Below, in pieces: positions 9,103 to 18,233 of a stretch of 64,000 nucleotides of DNA. This DNA is from Phycisphaerae bacterium. GTDB taxonomy: Bacteria; Planctomycetota; Phycisphaerae; Phycisphaerales; UBA1924. The DNA lies in contig JAUIES010000002.1 of assembly GCA_030429705.1 (NCBI GenBank), positions 250,001 through 314,000 on the forward strand, given 5' to 3'. The position numbers were made by a program, and so were the translations under genes. The stretch's first letter is position 1, and the number at the start of each line of letters is the position of its first letter. Under the pieces are notes generated by a model, which had not been told where the DNA came from, ran no database searches, and was given only the letters and a program-made list of their open reading frames with translations.

Positions 9103-9176
9103 GGGCGATTGGCGCAGTTGGCTAGCGCGCCTGCATGACACGCAGGAGGTCACAGGTTCGAGCCCTGTATCGCCCA
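9103..9176 (+). tRNA. tRNA-Val (GAC)
   Basis: This is a 74-nt cloverleaf. The acceptor arm is GGGCGAT / ATCGCCC with discriminator A. The anticodon stem is CCTGC / GCAGG with loop ATGACAC, giving anticodon GAC. The T-arm is ACAGG-TTCGAGC-CCTGT. The CCA end is not encoded. Confidence 0.95.
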
Positions 9177-9257
9177 TTCGATTTCACACGACCAGATGGC
9201 TCGAGAGTTTTCTGGTTCGTGGAGAGGGAGATGAAACAACTCCCCATTCCGCGGCTT

Positions 9258-9330
9258 GCCGCCGTAGCTCAGTTGGTAGAGCAGCGGTTTTGTAAACCGC
9301 AGGTCGTCGGTTCGAGTCCGACTGGCGGCT
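9258..9330 (+). tRNA. tRNA-Thr (TGT)
   Basis: This is a 73-nt cloverleaf. The acceptor arm is GCCGCCG / TGGCGGC (one G-U pair) with discriminator T. The anticodon stem is GCGGT / ACCGC with loop TTTGTAA, giving anticodon TGT. It lies 81 bases after tRNA-Val and shares the terminator that follows. Confidence 0.95.
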
Positions 9331-9346
9331 TTGGATAGCATGACGA

Positions 9347-9384
9347 AAAAAGTCGACCGCTCCTGCAGTCGACTTTTCGTTTTG
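9347..9384 (+). terminator. Rho-independent terminator after the tRNA pair
   Basis: AAAAAGTCGAC pairs with GTCGACTTTT across a 10-nt loop, and further T residues follow. The A/T flanks make it potentially active in both directions, serving the tRNAs and the convergent gene at 9414. Confidence 0.85.
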
Positions 9385-9413
9385 TGACTGGCTCAAAGGT
9401 CCGCTGGTATCGA

Positions 9414-10241
9414 TCAGCCGCCGCGACCACCGGACTGTTCGCCGCCAGAATCGCTGCGGATTCCCAGGTCTGCGAGAACGGCCTGTGCGTGGTCGCTCTG
9501 GACCTTCTTGCCGCCTCGACGGCCTCCGGACTGTTCGCCCGCCAATGCGTCTGAGGATGCCCCGAGAGCGATGACTGTCACGCCGACGATGAGCAGGGTC
9601 TTGACAGCCTGCGCCGACTCTGCCATGACTTCACGCAGCCGCTTGAGTGCCCGTGATCGCATTTGTTCGATGGTGTTGGGTTTCATTTCACCGTGCATGG
9701 TGTTATCCAGAAGTTCCTGTCCTTGATCATCCGTCGCGCCGAGGGCTTCTGCCACGCGGTGACGCTCGGCAACTTCGTGCCATGATGCTGCAGCCCGTCG
9801 GCGGACCTTTTCAGAGACCGAAGCCCTGACGGCTGCAAGTTTATTTTCGATTTCTTCACGCTTTTCGAGGTCGACCTCGGCGGCCTTGACGGACGCGAGT
9901 CGTTCGGTGCGTGAGAGAGCAGCGACGACATCCTTGGTGCGTTCCATTCGGCGCCAGTGTTGCCGCGAGAGTGCGAGGTACGCCCAGCGTGCAAGGGTGC
10001 GGGCGTTGGCAACGACGCGGTCGATCGCCTGCTGCGGCGTTGGACTGTCATGGAAAGTGGGGGCCTGATCGAGGCGAAGCATGCGCCAGACTCGATCGTC
10101 ACACCATGCCACCATGTCGAAGACATCCATCGTGCTGTCGGACAACGAGCGCGACGCACGCGTGCACGCGTTCTCGATGGCCTGACGGGCGTCCTGTTCA
10201 TAGAGGCGCCAGAATTCGTTTTGATGCTGTTCGTTCATCAT
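9414..10241 (-). CDS. Sigma-like regulator with C-terminal membrane segment
   Basis: The start is taken at the first of two adjacent ATG codons (10241), 7 bases after an AGAGGAGC site. The 275-residue protein begins MMNEQHQNEFWRLY. The N-terminal half has a region-2-like helical block (SDSTMDVFDMVAWCDDRVWRM). A later segment with NTIEQMRSRALKRLREVM resembles the recognition helix of sigma-70 region 4. A hydrophobic helix follows (TLLIVGVTVIALGA, about 219-232), then a Gly/Arg-rich tail in which GEQSGGR occurs twice, once at the very end. A DNA-binding-like domain joined to a membrane helix suggests a membrane-linked regulator. No canonical sigma factor can be claimed. It lies 17 bases after the TPR-like gene and is probably co-transcribed with it. 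Confidence 0.7.
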   Translation of the reverse strand: MMNEQHQNEFWRLYEQDARQAIENACTRASRSLSDSTMDVFDMVAWCDDRVWRMLRLDQAPTFHDSPTPQQAIDRVVANARTLARWAYLALSRQHWRRMERTKDVVAALSRTERLASVKAAEVDLEKREEIENKLAAVRASVSEKVRRRAAASWHEVAERHRVAEALGATDDQGQELLDNTMHGEMKPNTIEQMRSRALKRLREVMAESAQAVKTLLIVGVTVIALGASSDALAGEQSGGRRGGKKVQSDHAQAVLADLGIRSDSGGEQSGGRGG

Positions 10242-10258
10242 TGTTTGGCTCCTCTCTT

Positions 10259-10912
10259 TCAATGCTTGCGTTCGTCCCAACGAGCGAACAACTCGGCGAG
10301 CGTGGGGACATCAATCGCTACCTCACGGAGGCGAGTTTCGTAATCGAGGTAAGCTGTCAGTTCGCTGCCCTCATGGAGCAAATCGGGCATCTCGAGCAGC
10401 AACTGGCAGATGCCGTCGGCTTCTTCGTGGTACCCGGCCATCCATAACGCCTGCACCCCGGTCAGCAGAATCGGCACACGATCGGGAGCGACTTCCTGAG
10501 CAAGCAGGAACCACTCGACCGCCTCTTCGGTCCGGTCAGCACGGATGCACCGATCGGCGAGGTTGCCGAGACTGATCTCCTTGCGGCGATCGGTGTCGGC
10601 GTATCGCAACGCTGCGATCTCGAAACGGATGGCGCTCTCGAGTTCACCGGATGCAGAGTGCACGAGCGCTCGCTGATTCGGCCTTGCCCATGCGGGGTTG
10701 GGGTGGTCTTCGCCATCCGTCTCGTCGTACTTGTCCAACAGGCTGAACAGTTCGGCCCGGACTTGCTCACACAGTTCATCGTCATTGTCGGTGCGCGCTG
10801 CATGGAGCGTGTTGCAGCCATCCATGATCGCTGCTTCGATCGGCGACATGTCATCGGGATTCGGAGAAGTTACCAGGCTGGCATCGTTCACGGTTATCAA
10901 TGTACTCGACAT
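10259..10912 (-). CDS. TPR-like helical repeat protein
   Basis: This 217-residue, acidic and probably cytoplasmic protein starts at ATG 10912 behind a GGAGGG site. The central part consists of repeated helical pairs with alanine/leucine spacing like tetratricopeptide repeats (ALVHSASGELESAIRFEIAA, then CIRADRTEEAVEWFLLAQEV, then ALWMAGYHEEADGICQLLLE). Such repeats usually bind other proteins. It is the first gene of a two-gene unit with the sigma-like protein, so a role in controlling that protein is plausible but is inference. Confidence 0.65.
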   Translation of the reverse strand: MSSTLITVNDASLVTSPNPDDMSPIEAAIMDGCNTLHAARTDNDDELCEQVRAELFSLLDKYDETDGEDHPNPAWARPNQRALVHSASGELESAIRFEIAALRYADTDRRKEISLGNLADRCIRADRTEEAVEWFLLAQEVAPDRVPILLTGVQALWMAGYHEEADGICQLLLEMPDLLHEGSELTAYLDYETRLREVAIDVPTLAELFARWDERKH

Positions 10913-11071
10913 GATGTGTTCCCTCCAAATCGCACCGTGCGACCTTCGCCCGGCTGTTCATATCAGTGAACCGCAAACAAGGTCGTTTTCTGACAGAGTT
11001 GTTCGTAAATACCAACAAAAAGTTGCTTCGAGGTCGGTTTTGCGTATCTGAAAGGCATTTTTACAACAACT

Positions 11072-11111
11072 TGTCAGGTTTGAGGTTACGGAATCGGTGT
11101 TGAACCTGACA
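11072..11111. repeat. 9-bp perfect inverted repeat in the divergent intergenic region
   Basis: TGTCAGGTT (11072-11080) and AACCTGACA (11103-11111) form perfect 9-bp arms separated by 22 bases, about 100 bases upstream of the secreted-protein gene at 11212. It could be an operator or an RNA hairpin in the leader. A second hairpin (CCCGTTCC at 11155-11162 with GGGACGGG at 11173-11180) lies closer to the start. The rest of the 299-base intergenic region shows no gene. Confidence 0.5.
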
Positions 11112-11211
11112 GGCACATGCCTGCCACAGGTCGAACAGGGCCCGTCGGCTTGAACCCGTTCCTCTTGAAAGCGGGACGGGATACGAGGACATCACGAAAA
11201 GGAGATGAATT

Positions 11212-11895
11212 ATGATGCGCTTTTCTCGCGCTTCAGCGCGATCGCTGCGGGCATTGCTCGTGGCTGCTGCTCTGGCAACGCCGTTGACGCTGGCGTCAAC
11301 AGCAGCTGCAGATCATGATCGCGGTTATCGGCAGGTGCAACGAATCGGTTCGTTGCGACTCGATGGTCGTTTGTACACGATTACTGACGGTCAGCCCGTT
11401 GCTGAACAGATTGCGGCTGCATTCTGTCGTCGGGGATACCGCGCGACGGTTGACTGCGACACGGTTGTTGTTCACTTTGACTATGGCTGCCGTCCCAGGT
11501 TCAGTTGGAGCGGATGCGATTTCCGAGTCAGCCAGCAGTGGAAGGGCGACTGTCTTATCCTCGAAGTCGGACAACGCCGCCAGTATCAGAGGCCGGCGCG
11601 GCCGAGTTGGGAATGTTCGACTGGTCCGCGTGTGACCTATGGCACGATCTCGCCGTCAGATTTCCGTTATGGACGCAGTACGAGCCGTGGCGGCGAACAG
11701 TCAGGTGGGGTGTATTTTTCGCCGCGGATTCACACGAGTGTTGTGACGGTTCGGGGGGGCTATCGAGACGACCCTGACTGGGGTCGCCGGAACGGCCAAT
11801 ACCCTCGATACGATCACGGGCCGACCCGCAGTTGGGACCGTTCGTGTGACACTGGTTTTGATGTTCGGTACAACTGGAAGAGCCGACGGCGATAG
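11212..11895 (+). CDS. Secreted protein with GEQSGG motif, unknown function
   Basis: The start is ATG 11212 with a clear AAAAGGAG site. The 227-residue protein opens with a signal peptide (basic MMRFSRASARSLR, then a hydrophobic core, cleavage near ASTAAA-DHD). The mature part is rich in Tyr, Arg, Gly and Asp, with about nine cysteines. It contains the segment RGGEQSGGVYFSP, the same GEQSGG string found twice in the tail of the neighbouring sigma-like protein. It is divergent from that operon across about 300 bases. I do not recognise a family. Confidence 0.72.
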   Translation: MMRFSRASARSLRALLVAAALATPLTLASTAAADHDRGYRQVQRIGSLRLDGRLYTITDGQPVAEQIAAAFCRRGYRATVDCDTVVVHFDYGCRPRFSWSGCDFRVSQQWKGDCLILEVGQRRQYQRPARPSWECSTGPRVTYGTISPSDFRYGRSTSRGGEQSGGVYFSPRIHTSVVTVRGGYRDDPDWGRRNGQYPRYDHGPTRSWDRSCDTGFDVRYNWKSRRR

Positions 11896-11914
11896 ACGCG
11901 GCTCACTCGAGGTC

Positions 11915-11957
11915 AAAAAATGAACGCGGGGTGCCAACGACGGCGCCCCGCGTTTAT
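11915..11957. terminator. Bidirectional terminator between convergent genes
   Basis: A 13-bp stem (AACGCGGGGTGCC with GGCGCCCCGCGTT, one G-U pair) is flanked by an A-run on the left and TTT on the right. It can end both the secreted-protein gene at 11895 and the small gene at 11971. Confidence 0.88.
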
Positions 11958-11970
11958 TGGTCAGTGACGG

Positions 11971-12300
11971 TCAGGCTGCGAGCGATTCACCTTCTTCGAG
12001 TTCTTCCATCGCTGATGTACCAAGTTGAGCGAACATGACCTGTTCGAGAGCCGCGAGGCGTGTTGCGATATGAACGGGGTCATCGCCTGTGAGTTCAGCG
12101 ATTTCGAGGTCGGACAATCCGTCGGCCCAACGCAGATACACCAGATGCCGTTCACCCCCGGGCAGGTCATCAATCAAGCGACGCATGGTTGTGAATCCGA
12201 GTGCTGTCATGGCGTACTCCGTCAGGTCCAGTCCAATCGCCCGTTGCGATTGCTCTGTACATCGGAATTGCGCACGCAAGGCGTGAGAAATACGCCCCAT
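11971..12300 (-). CDS. Small sigma-70 region-4-like protein
   Basis: This 109-residue protein starts at ATG 12300. Its second half reads GERHLVYLRWADGLSDLEIA and continues ELTGDDPVHIATRLAALE, the layout of a sigma-70 region 4 helix-turn-helix: a conserved block of acidic, L-x-L and G-x-S spacing, then the turn. It lacks any region 2, so it cannot act as a sigma factor on its own; it may be a transcription regulator or a sigma fragment. The C-terminus is acidic. It lies directly downstream of a bidirectional terminator and upstream of the hutH-hutU terminator, so it is an independent unit. Confidence 0.62.
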   Translation of the reverse strand: MGRISHALRAQFRCTEQSQRAIGLDLTEYAMTALGFTTMRRLIDDLPGGERHLVYLRWADGLSDLEIAELTGDDPVHIATRLAALEQVMFAQLGTSAMEELEEGESLAA

Positions 12301-12337
12301 TGCATGACTTCATTGTGTCAGAGTGTACTCATCTGGT

Positions 12338-12358
12338 AAAAAACCCACGAAAGTGGGG
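12338..12358 (-). terminator. Rho-independent terminator of the hut operon
   Basis: Read on the minus strand, a CCCAC / GTGGG stem with a TTTC loop is followed by six T residues, 16 bases after the hutU stop. Confidence 0.88.
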
Positions 12359-12373
12359 GGTCGAGCCTGTGAC

Positions 12374-14131
12374 TTATTGCGACTGGTCCATCGGAATGTC
12401 GGTGCCCTGCTCGGCTGCGCATTGCTTTGCCAGGTCATAACCAGCATCGGCATGACGGAAGATTCCCATCGCGGGGTCGTTGGTCAGAACCCGATCGAGC
12501 CTGGCAGCAGATTCCGGGGTGCCATCGGCCACGATGACCTGCCCGGCGTGTTGGCTGAACCCGATCCCGACACCTCCGCCATGATGAAAACTCACCCAAC
12601 TGGCACCGCTGGCAATGTTGACCATGAGATTGAGTAACGGCCAATCACTGACGGCATCTGTGCCATCTTTCATCGACTCGGTTTCTCGATTGGGACTGGC
12701 GACAGAGCCGCAGTCAAGGTGGTCGCGGCCGATGACGATCGGCACCTTGATCTGTCCATCTGCAACAAGGTCATTGAGGATTTTGCCCGCCTTGGCTCGT
12801 TCGCCGAGCCCGAACCAGCAGATTCTTGCTGGCAAACCCTGGAACGAGAAGCGGGGGGCGCAGTTCGCGAAATCGCCTGCGAGCAGTGCATCGGGATTGG
12901 CGTGGCAACTGAGGAGCCAACGATGAAGCCGTTCGTTGTAGCCGCCGTCTTCTTTTGGAAACGCTTTGAGTAACGCCAGGTCGGTGCGGTAGATATCTGT
13001 CGGATCACCCGAAAGTGCAACCCATCGGAACGGGCCGCGCCCGACGCAAAACTGTGGTCTGATGAACGCCGGGACGAATCCGGGGAAATCGAATGCGTCT
13101 TTAAAACCGTGGTCGAAAGCGCGCTGGCGCAGGTTGTTGCCATAGTCAAATGTGATCGACCCACGGCTTTGCAACGCCACCATGGCGCGAACATGTCGAT
13201 CCATCGAAGCCATCGAGAGTTCGACATAGTGGGTGGGGTCTGTCTTGCGCATCTCCGGGGCTTCGCAGCAACTCAACTCAACCGGCAGATAACCTTCGAG
13301 CGGATCATGTGCACTCGTCTGGTCGGTCAGCACATCGGGTGTGATGTTTCGCTCGAGAAGCCGTTCGAGGAGTTCGACGGCGTTGCAGTGAACGCCGATG
13401 CTGCGAGCGGTTTGGCTTTGTGTGAGTTCAACTGCTCGATCGATTGCCTCGTCAACACCGGTGACGATCTCATCGAGATAGTCGTCGGTCAGTCGGCGTT
13501 CGAGATGAGCGTGATCGACATCTGCGATCAGACAAGTTCCGCCGTTGAGCGTGACTGATAGAGGCTGAGCGCCGCCCATGCCTCCGCATCCGGCCGTGAC
13601 GCACAGTCGACCAGCGAGCGTGCCGTTGAAGTGCTCGCGCGCACACTCAGCAAAGGTCTCGTAGGTGCCTTGCAAAATGCCTTGCGTACCGATGTAGATC
13701 CAACTGCCTGCGGTCATCTGGCCGTACATCATGAGCCCGCGCGCTTCGAGATCGTCGAACAAATCCTGTGTCGCCCAGTGGGGGACCAGGTTACTGTTTG
13801 CGATCATGACACGCGGCGAATCAACAGTCGTCTGCACCACACCGACGGGCTTGCCTGATTGAACGAGCAAGGTCTCGTCTGGCTCGATGCGTTGAAGTGT
13901 TTCGACGATCGCATCGAACGCTTGCCACGACCTGGCCGCACGCCCTCGCCCGCCATAGACAACGAGGTCTTCAGGGCGTTCGGCAACTTCAGGATCCAGA
14001 TTGTTCATGAGCATTCGCATCGCGGCTTCGGCCTGCCACGATTTGCAGGTTCGCTCGCTCCCTCGTGGGGCGCGCACTGTGCGCTTGCTTGCAGTTGATT
14101 GCGATTGATCGATCGTTGCAGTAGGTGCCAT
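12374..14131 (-). CDS. hutU: Urocanate hydratase
   Basis: This is the second step of histidine degradation: it hydrates urocanate to imidazolonepropionate using tightly bound NAD+ in the cytoplasm. The 585-residue length is slightly above the usual 555-560 because of a polar N-terminal extension of about 25 residues. Diagnostic segments are [11 protein letters not shown] (about 57-67), [20 protein letters not shown] (about 137-156), the NAD-binding Rossmann loop [10 protein letters not shown] (181-190), and [15 protein letters not shown] with the conserved cysteine. It follows hutH by 94 bases on the same strand and is closed by a strong terminator. No hutI or formiminoglutamate hydrolase gene is adjacent. 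Confidence 0.97.
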   Translation of the reverse strand: MAPTATIDQSQSTASKRTVRAPRGSERTCKSWQAEAAMRMLMNNLDPEVAERPEDLVVYGGRGRAARSWQAFDAIVETLQRIEPDETLLVQSGKPVGVVQTTVDSPRVMIANSNLVPHWATQDLFDDLEARGLMMYGQMTAGSWIYIGTQGILQGTYETFAECAREHFNGTLAGRLCVTAGCGGMGGAQPLSVTLNGGTCLIADVDHAHLERRLTDDYLDEIVTGVDEAIDRAVELTQSQTARSIGVHCNAVELLERLLERNITPDVLTDQTSAHDPLEGYLPVELSCCEAPEMRKTDPTHYVELSMASMDRHVRAMVALQSRGSITFDYGNNLRQRAFDHGFKDAFDFPGFVPAFIRPQFCVGRGPFRWVALSGDPTDIYRTDLALLKAFPKEDGGYNERLHRWLLSCHANPDALLAGDFANCAPRFSFQGLPARICWFGLGERAKAGKILNDLVADGQIKVPIVIGRDHLDCGSVASPNRETESMKDGTDAVSDWPLLNLMVNIASGASWVSFHHGGGVGIGFSQHAGQVIVADGTPESAARLDRVLTNDPAMGIFRHADAGYDLAKQCAAEQGTDIPMDQSQ

Positions 14132-14225
14132 TCGTGTGTCCCGCCTTCATGGAATGAGAATGCTCACTTTGGTTGTACGACAAAGCAACGACAGATACAA
14201 CTGACTTTGCAAAAAACAGCGTGGA

Positions 14226-15758
14226 TCAGGAAGCACAGGCTTCGTCGAACGCACCCTCAGCGATGCGAGAATCGAGCGTGCGCAAGTCTGTCGCCGGCGG
14301 CCGATCTGCATCAAGCGGCGGGATGACATCACGCACAATTGCCGCGATTGACTCAACACCTGCACCCGAACGCAAAGGTCGATGCATCTCCAAGGCCTGC
14401 ACACTGCAGAGCAGTTCTGCCGCCACGACATGTCGTAGGAGCGAAACGGCGCGATCGGCTTTTGCAACCGCGCGCGGGCCGAAAGAGTTGTAATCTTCCA
14501 TCTCGGCGCAGGTCGGAATGTTTGAGACGGTCGCAGGGGTGCAGAGTCCGATGAGTTCATTGCAGGCTGCTGCGGCAGCATACTGCACAATCATGTAGCC
14601 GGAATGGAGCCCTGGATAGGGGCTCAAGAACGGTTTGAGCCCCGTCTCCTTGTCAAAGACTGAGAGCATGTGAAAAAGCCGGCGTTCGGCGATGCCGGCA
14701 GCGTGTGAGATCGCAAGTGCGAGCGTGTCCAACGGAAGGGCGATGGGCATGCCATGGAAGTTGCCTGCGCTCACGATGTCGGCCAGATTCTCATTGCCTT
14801 CAAACACGAGCGGATTGTCGGTGACGGCACCGAGTTCGGCTTCAATCGCGGCACGCGCATAATCGAGTAGATCGTGAGCCGATCCGAGAACGCCCGGGGC
14901 GCATCGGAATGAATACGGATCTTGCACACGCGGGTCGTCAACCGAGTGCGAGTGTGCGATTTCGCTGCCATCAAGAAGTAGGCGTAACCGCCGGGCGACG
15001 GCAGCCGCGCCGGCGTGCTTACGCGCGTCATGAACTCGTGCATCGAGAAAACGATGGGTCGTCTTGTTGGCATCCATCGCCAGTGCCGTCGAACCAAGGG
15101 CGATCTTGAACGCTCGCGTGCAATCGTGGATGACGAGCGCGCCGCGACCCGCCATGAGGTGCGTGCCATTGATCAGTGCGAGGCCCTCTTTTGCCTCAAG
15201 CGAAAGGGGGGTTATGCTCGCAGCCCTTAACGCGTTGGCGCTGCTCGATTGAACGCCGTTGTGAAGGCAGTGGCCTTCACCCAGCATGGTCAACGCAATG
15301 TGTGAAAGCGGTGCGAGATCGCCAGAGGCACCGACAGAGCCGATTTCGGGTACTTCCGGCGTGATTCTCGCGTTCAGCAAAGCGACAATTGTTTCGACCA
15401 GAATCGGTCGGACCCCAGACAAGCCGCGGCTGAGCGATCCGGCGAGAGCAATCATTGTGGCTCGAACAACACACTCGGGCAGGATCTCGCCAACACCTGA
15501 CGCGTGAGAGCGGATCAGATTGAGTTGTAGCCCGGTAAGCGCATCGTCGTCAATACGCGTTTGCGAGAGCGAACCGAAGCCAGTGTTGATGCCGTAGTAC
15601 GGCTTTCCATCAGCGACGGTGGCCAAGAGCCGCCGACGAGAGCCGATCATGCGTTCGACGGTCTGTGGCGTCATCGACACAACTGCGTGTTCGCGTGCGA
15701 CACGAACGACTTGTGCGATTGTCAGTGGCGAACCGTCGAGTGTGAGTGCGTTGGTCAT
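14226..15758 (-). CDS. hutH: Histidine ammonia-lyase
   Basis: This enzyme removes ammonia from L-histidine to give urocanate, the substrate of the hutU product next door. The 510-residue length matches the family. The catalytic MIO group forms from Ala144-Ser145-Gly146 in GSVGASGDLAPLSH. Other signatures are YGINTGFG (55-62) and the QDPYSFRCAPGVLGS segment of the active site. I take ATG 15758; a GTG two codons upstream is equally in frame and no strong ribosome site decides between them. It is the first gene of a hutH-hutU unit. Confidence 0.97.
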   Translation of the reverse strand: MTNALTLDGSPLTIAQVVRVAREHAVVSMTPQTVERMIGSRRRLLATVADGKPYYGINTGFGSLSQTRIDDDALTGLQLNLIRSHASGVGEILPECVVRATMIALAGSLSRGLSGVRPILVETIVALLNARITPEVPEIGSVGASGDLAPLSHIALTMLGEGHCLHNGVQSSSANALRAASITPLSLEAKEGLALINGTHLMAGRGALVIHDCTRAFKIALGSTALAMDANKTTHRFLDARVHDARKHAGAAAVARRLRLLLDGSEIAHSHSVDDPRVQDPYSFRCAPGVLGSAHDLLDYARAAIEAELGAVTDNPLVFEGNENLADIVSAGNFHGMPIALPLDTLALAISHAAGIAERRLFHMLSVFDKETGLKPFLSPYPGLHSGYMIVQYAAAAACNELIGLCTPATVSNIPTCAEMEDYNSFGPRAVAKADRAVSLLRHVVAAELLCSVQALEMHRPLRSGAGVESIAAIVRDVIPPLDADRPPATDLRTLDSRIAEGAFDEACAS

Positions 15759-15888
15759 GGTCACGCATGGTGGCGTGCCAAGCTGCAGGAAGCAAGTCGG
15801 GGCCGGTGTGATTGAACGCTTCTCTTGCCTACGGGCCGAACTCGAATGGGTCGATCGTGCTGAATGGGCTCACTCACTTAATAGGTCC

Positions 15889-15894
15889 TATAAT
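15889..15894 (+). promoter_or_regulatory. Candidate -10 element (TATAAT) upstream of the metalloprotease gene
   Basis: A perfect TATAAT lies within a very A/T-rich stretch (TATAATATATATTATGG) in an otherwise GC-rich region, about 155 bases before the TTG start at 16050. No clear -35 box is visible at the expected spacing. The intergenic region 15759-16049 shows nothing else. Confidence 0.4.
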
Positions 15895-16049
15895 ATATAT
15901 TATGGATAGCATAAAGCCGAAATGGTCGAATCACGGTGAAACTGCCAGCGATACGCGCAGGTTGGTCGTTTGTGGTCTTGAGATCGGTCGATATGATCGA
16001 CTGAGACATTGTCAGCCGGATTCGAAATGTCCTTGAAGGGGAGAACACC

Positions 16050-18212
16050 TTGCACAAGCATGTGACCGCCATTGTTTTTGGTCTCGTTTCGGTCTTTCTT
16101 ACGACACTGGCGATCGCTACAGAGCCGTTGCAGTTGGATGAGCCTCGGCTGAACGCACTCGAAATCGGCGAGCGAATACTGATCGAGCATGTCTCGCTGG
16201 GACAAACCGGCCTCTTCACACTCGATGTTGAGCGGTTTCGGGTTGACACGCCGGAAACAAAGATCGTCGAAGGAACAGCTGACGGCGACCGAAACCTACC
16301 GCCGCGTGACCTGGTGTTGCTGAAGGGGACTGTGGTTGGCGACGATGAAGACTCTTTGGTCTTTCTGTCAGTCGGGGCGTATGGCGTGCATGGGTTCATT
16401 TCCCGGCACGATGCATTATGGTCGATCAGTTCCGGACCATATGTCGGATTGCTCGGGCCGCATCAGCAGGTCTTGGTGACCTCGGCGGAAGAGTTCCAGG
16501 ATATTCGACCCGGAGTGTGCCTTGTTGATGCCAATGATCCGTGGTTTTACCCCCCTGCTGAGGAAGTGAATCCGATTGGTCCTACCGGACTGACGACAGA
16601 TCGTGGAGGTTCAGCGTGTGAACTGGCGCCGATTGCGATTGACTCAGACTATGAGTTCACTGCCAACTTGTTTGGCGGCAATGTCTCCGCTGCCGCCGAT
16701 TATGCAGTGACGCTTCTGGCTGGTGTTTCGACGATCTACGAACGCGATGTGCGGGTTGCGCTCTCGCTCGGGTATCTGCGCGTTTGGGGTGAGAATGTTG
16801 ATCCGTATGGATCACCCAATGAAGACCTTGGTCGTTTCCTGGAAAAGGTTCGCAACCACTGGCGATCAACGATGAGCGGTCAGGAGCGTGTCGTGGTCCA
16901 GGGGCTTTCAGGTCGCAACCTCGGTGGCGGGTTGGCTTGGGTGAACACGATTTGCAGTAACGATTGGGGCTACGGCGTTTCTGCGAATCTCGGCGGCTCA
17001 TTCCCGATGCCGATCGAAGATCATCGCGGGGGCAACTGGGACCTGATGGTGGTTGCCCATGAGATGGGACATAACTTCGGCACCGGCCACACACACGACT
17101 CCTACGACCCGACCATTGATGACTGCGGAAATGGTGACTGCAGCAACGCGTGGGGTGGGACGATCATGAGTTATTGCCACACCTGCCCCGGTGGTCTGGC
17201 GAACATGGTCATGTCATTTCATCCTCGCGTTCAGGAAGTCATCGAAGCAACAGTCGCAGGACGCGATTGCTTTACGCTTTTGCCAGACGGTGTTTCGGCG
17301 ATCGACGATCGTGCTGATACTGTTGTGAATGCTTTGGTGACCATCGATGTGCTCGCCAATGATGTTGACCAGAGTTGCGGCGTGCCATCGATTACGACAA
17401 TCGACGATTTTTCGGTTGCCGGCGGAACAATCGAGGTGATCGCGTCCGAGCCGCTCAATCGCGTGAGGTACACCCCCCCGACCGGATTCGTCGGGGAAGA
17501 TACCTTCAGTTACGCAGTTGACGATACGGTGTCTGCAACTGTCACGGTCGTTGTTCACGCCTTCAGGCCGGCCGACCAACCGAGCGATCCACAGCTAGGT
17601 GTGCAGGCTGCCTATTACTGGCTTCCATCAGCGGTCATGCTGCCGGACTTTGACTCGATGACCCCCTACTACGAGTTTGTGATTCCGGAGGTGCACTTCC
17701 CCGCCACATTGGGACAGTTCGGGACAAGTGGACTCGAAAACAACCTTGGTGCCGTCTTTGAAGGATTTATCCAGATCCCGTTTCCGGGTCTGTACACGCT
17801 GGAAATTGAGTCTGATGAAGGGAGCCGCCTGTATTTGGGCGATTCATTGCTGATCGAGAATGACGGCATCCATCGCATGACGACGCAGTCCGCCGTTGCC
17901 GCACTGTATCCCGGGCTTCATCGAGTCAAGATCGAGTATTTTGAAGCGACAGGATATGCAGGACTGATCGTTCGACTCGGTACTTCCGGGACAACGCCAA
18001 CGGTCATCCCTGCATCATCGTGGTTCCATTCAGAGGCCCCCCTCTGCCCGGTCGATCTGACTGGCGATGATCAGGTCGATTTCTTCGATGTACAGGCGTT
18101 CTTGAATGCGTATGCGATGCAATCATCCGTCGCCGACTGGAACAACGATGGCGTATACAACTTCTTTGATGTGCAGGCGTATCTTGGGGCTTTCGCCGTT
18201 GGTTGTCCATAA
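16050..18212 (+). CDS. Secreted zinc metalloprotease with PA14-like and dockerin-like domains
   Basis: The start is a TTG at 16050, chosen because an AAGGGGAG site lies 6 bases upstream and a signal peptide (HKHVTAIVFGLVSVFLTTLA) follows. The 720-residue protein has a metzincin (reprolysin/M12-like) zinc site HEMGHNFGTGH (337-347) with a Met-turn IMSYC. It is followed by a cadherin-like/tandem-95 module around 425-505 (VLANDVD, then PPTGFVGEDTFSYAVDD). A PA14-like domain is at about 545-650 (FPGLYTLEIESDEGSRLYLG), and a dockerin-like anchor at about 666-720 carries DFFDVQAFLNAYA and NFFDVQAYLGAFA between terminal cysteines. It is predicted to be exported and cell-surface held. It is a paralogue of the longer protease at 41619-44465. 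Confidence 0.9.
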   Translation: MHKHVTAIVFGLVSVFLTTLAIATEPLQLDEPRLNALEIGERILIEHVSLGQTGLFTLDVERFRVDTPETKIVEGTADGDRNLPPRDLVLLKGTVVGDDEDSLVFLSVGAYGVHGFISRHDALWSISSGPYVGLLGPHQQVLVTSAEEFQDIRPGVCLVDANDPWFYPPAEEVNPIGPTGLTTDRGGSACELAPIAIDSDYEFTANLFGGNVSAAADYAVTLLAGVSTIYERDVRVALSLGYLRVWGENVDPYGSPNEDLGRFLEKVRNHWRSTMSGQERVVVQGLSGRNLGGGLAWVNTICSNDWGYGVSANLGGSFPMPIEDHRGGNWDLMVVAHEMGHNFGTGHTHDSYDPTIDDCGNGDCSNAWGGTIMSYCHTCPGGLANMVMSFHPRVQEVIEATVAGRDCFTLLPDGVSAIDDRADTVVNALVTIDVLANDVDQSCGVPSITTIDDFSVAGGTIEVIASEPLNRVRYTPPTGFVGEDTFSYAVDDTVSATVTVVVHAFRPADQPSDPQLGVQAAYYWLPSAVMLPDFDSMTPYYEFVIPEVHFPATLGQFGTSGLENNLGAVFEGFIQIPFPGLYTLEIESDEGSRLYLGDSLLIENDGIHRMTTQSAVAALYPGLHRVKIEYFEATGYAGLIVRLGTSGTTPTVIPASSWFHSEAPLCPVDLTGDDQVDFFDVQAFLNAYAMQSSVADWNNDGVYNFFDVQAYLGAFAVGCP

Positions 18213-18233
18213 AGGACTGGATCGCTGCGGTCT

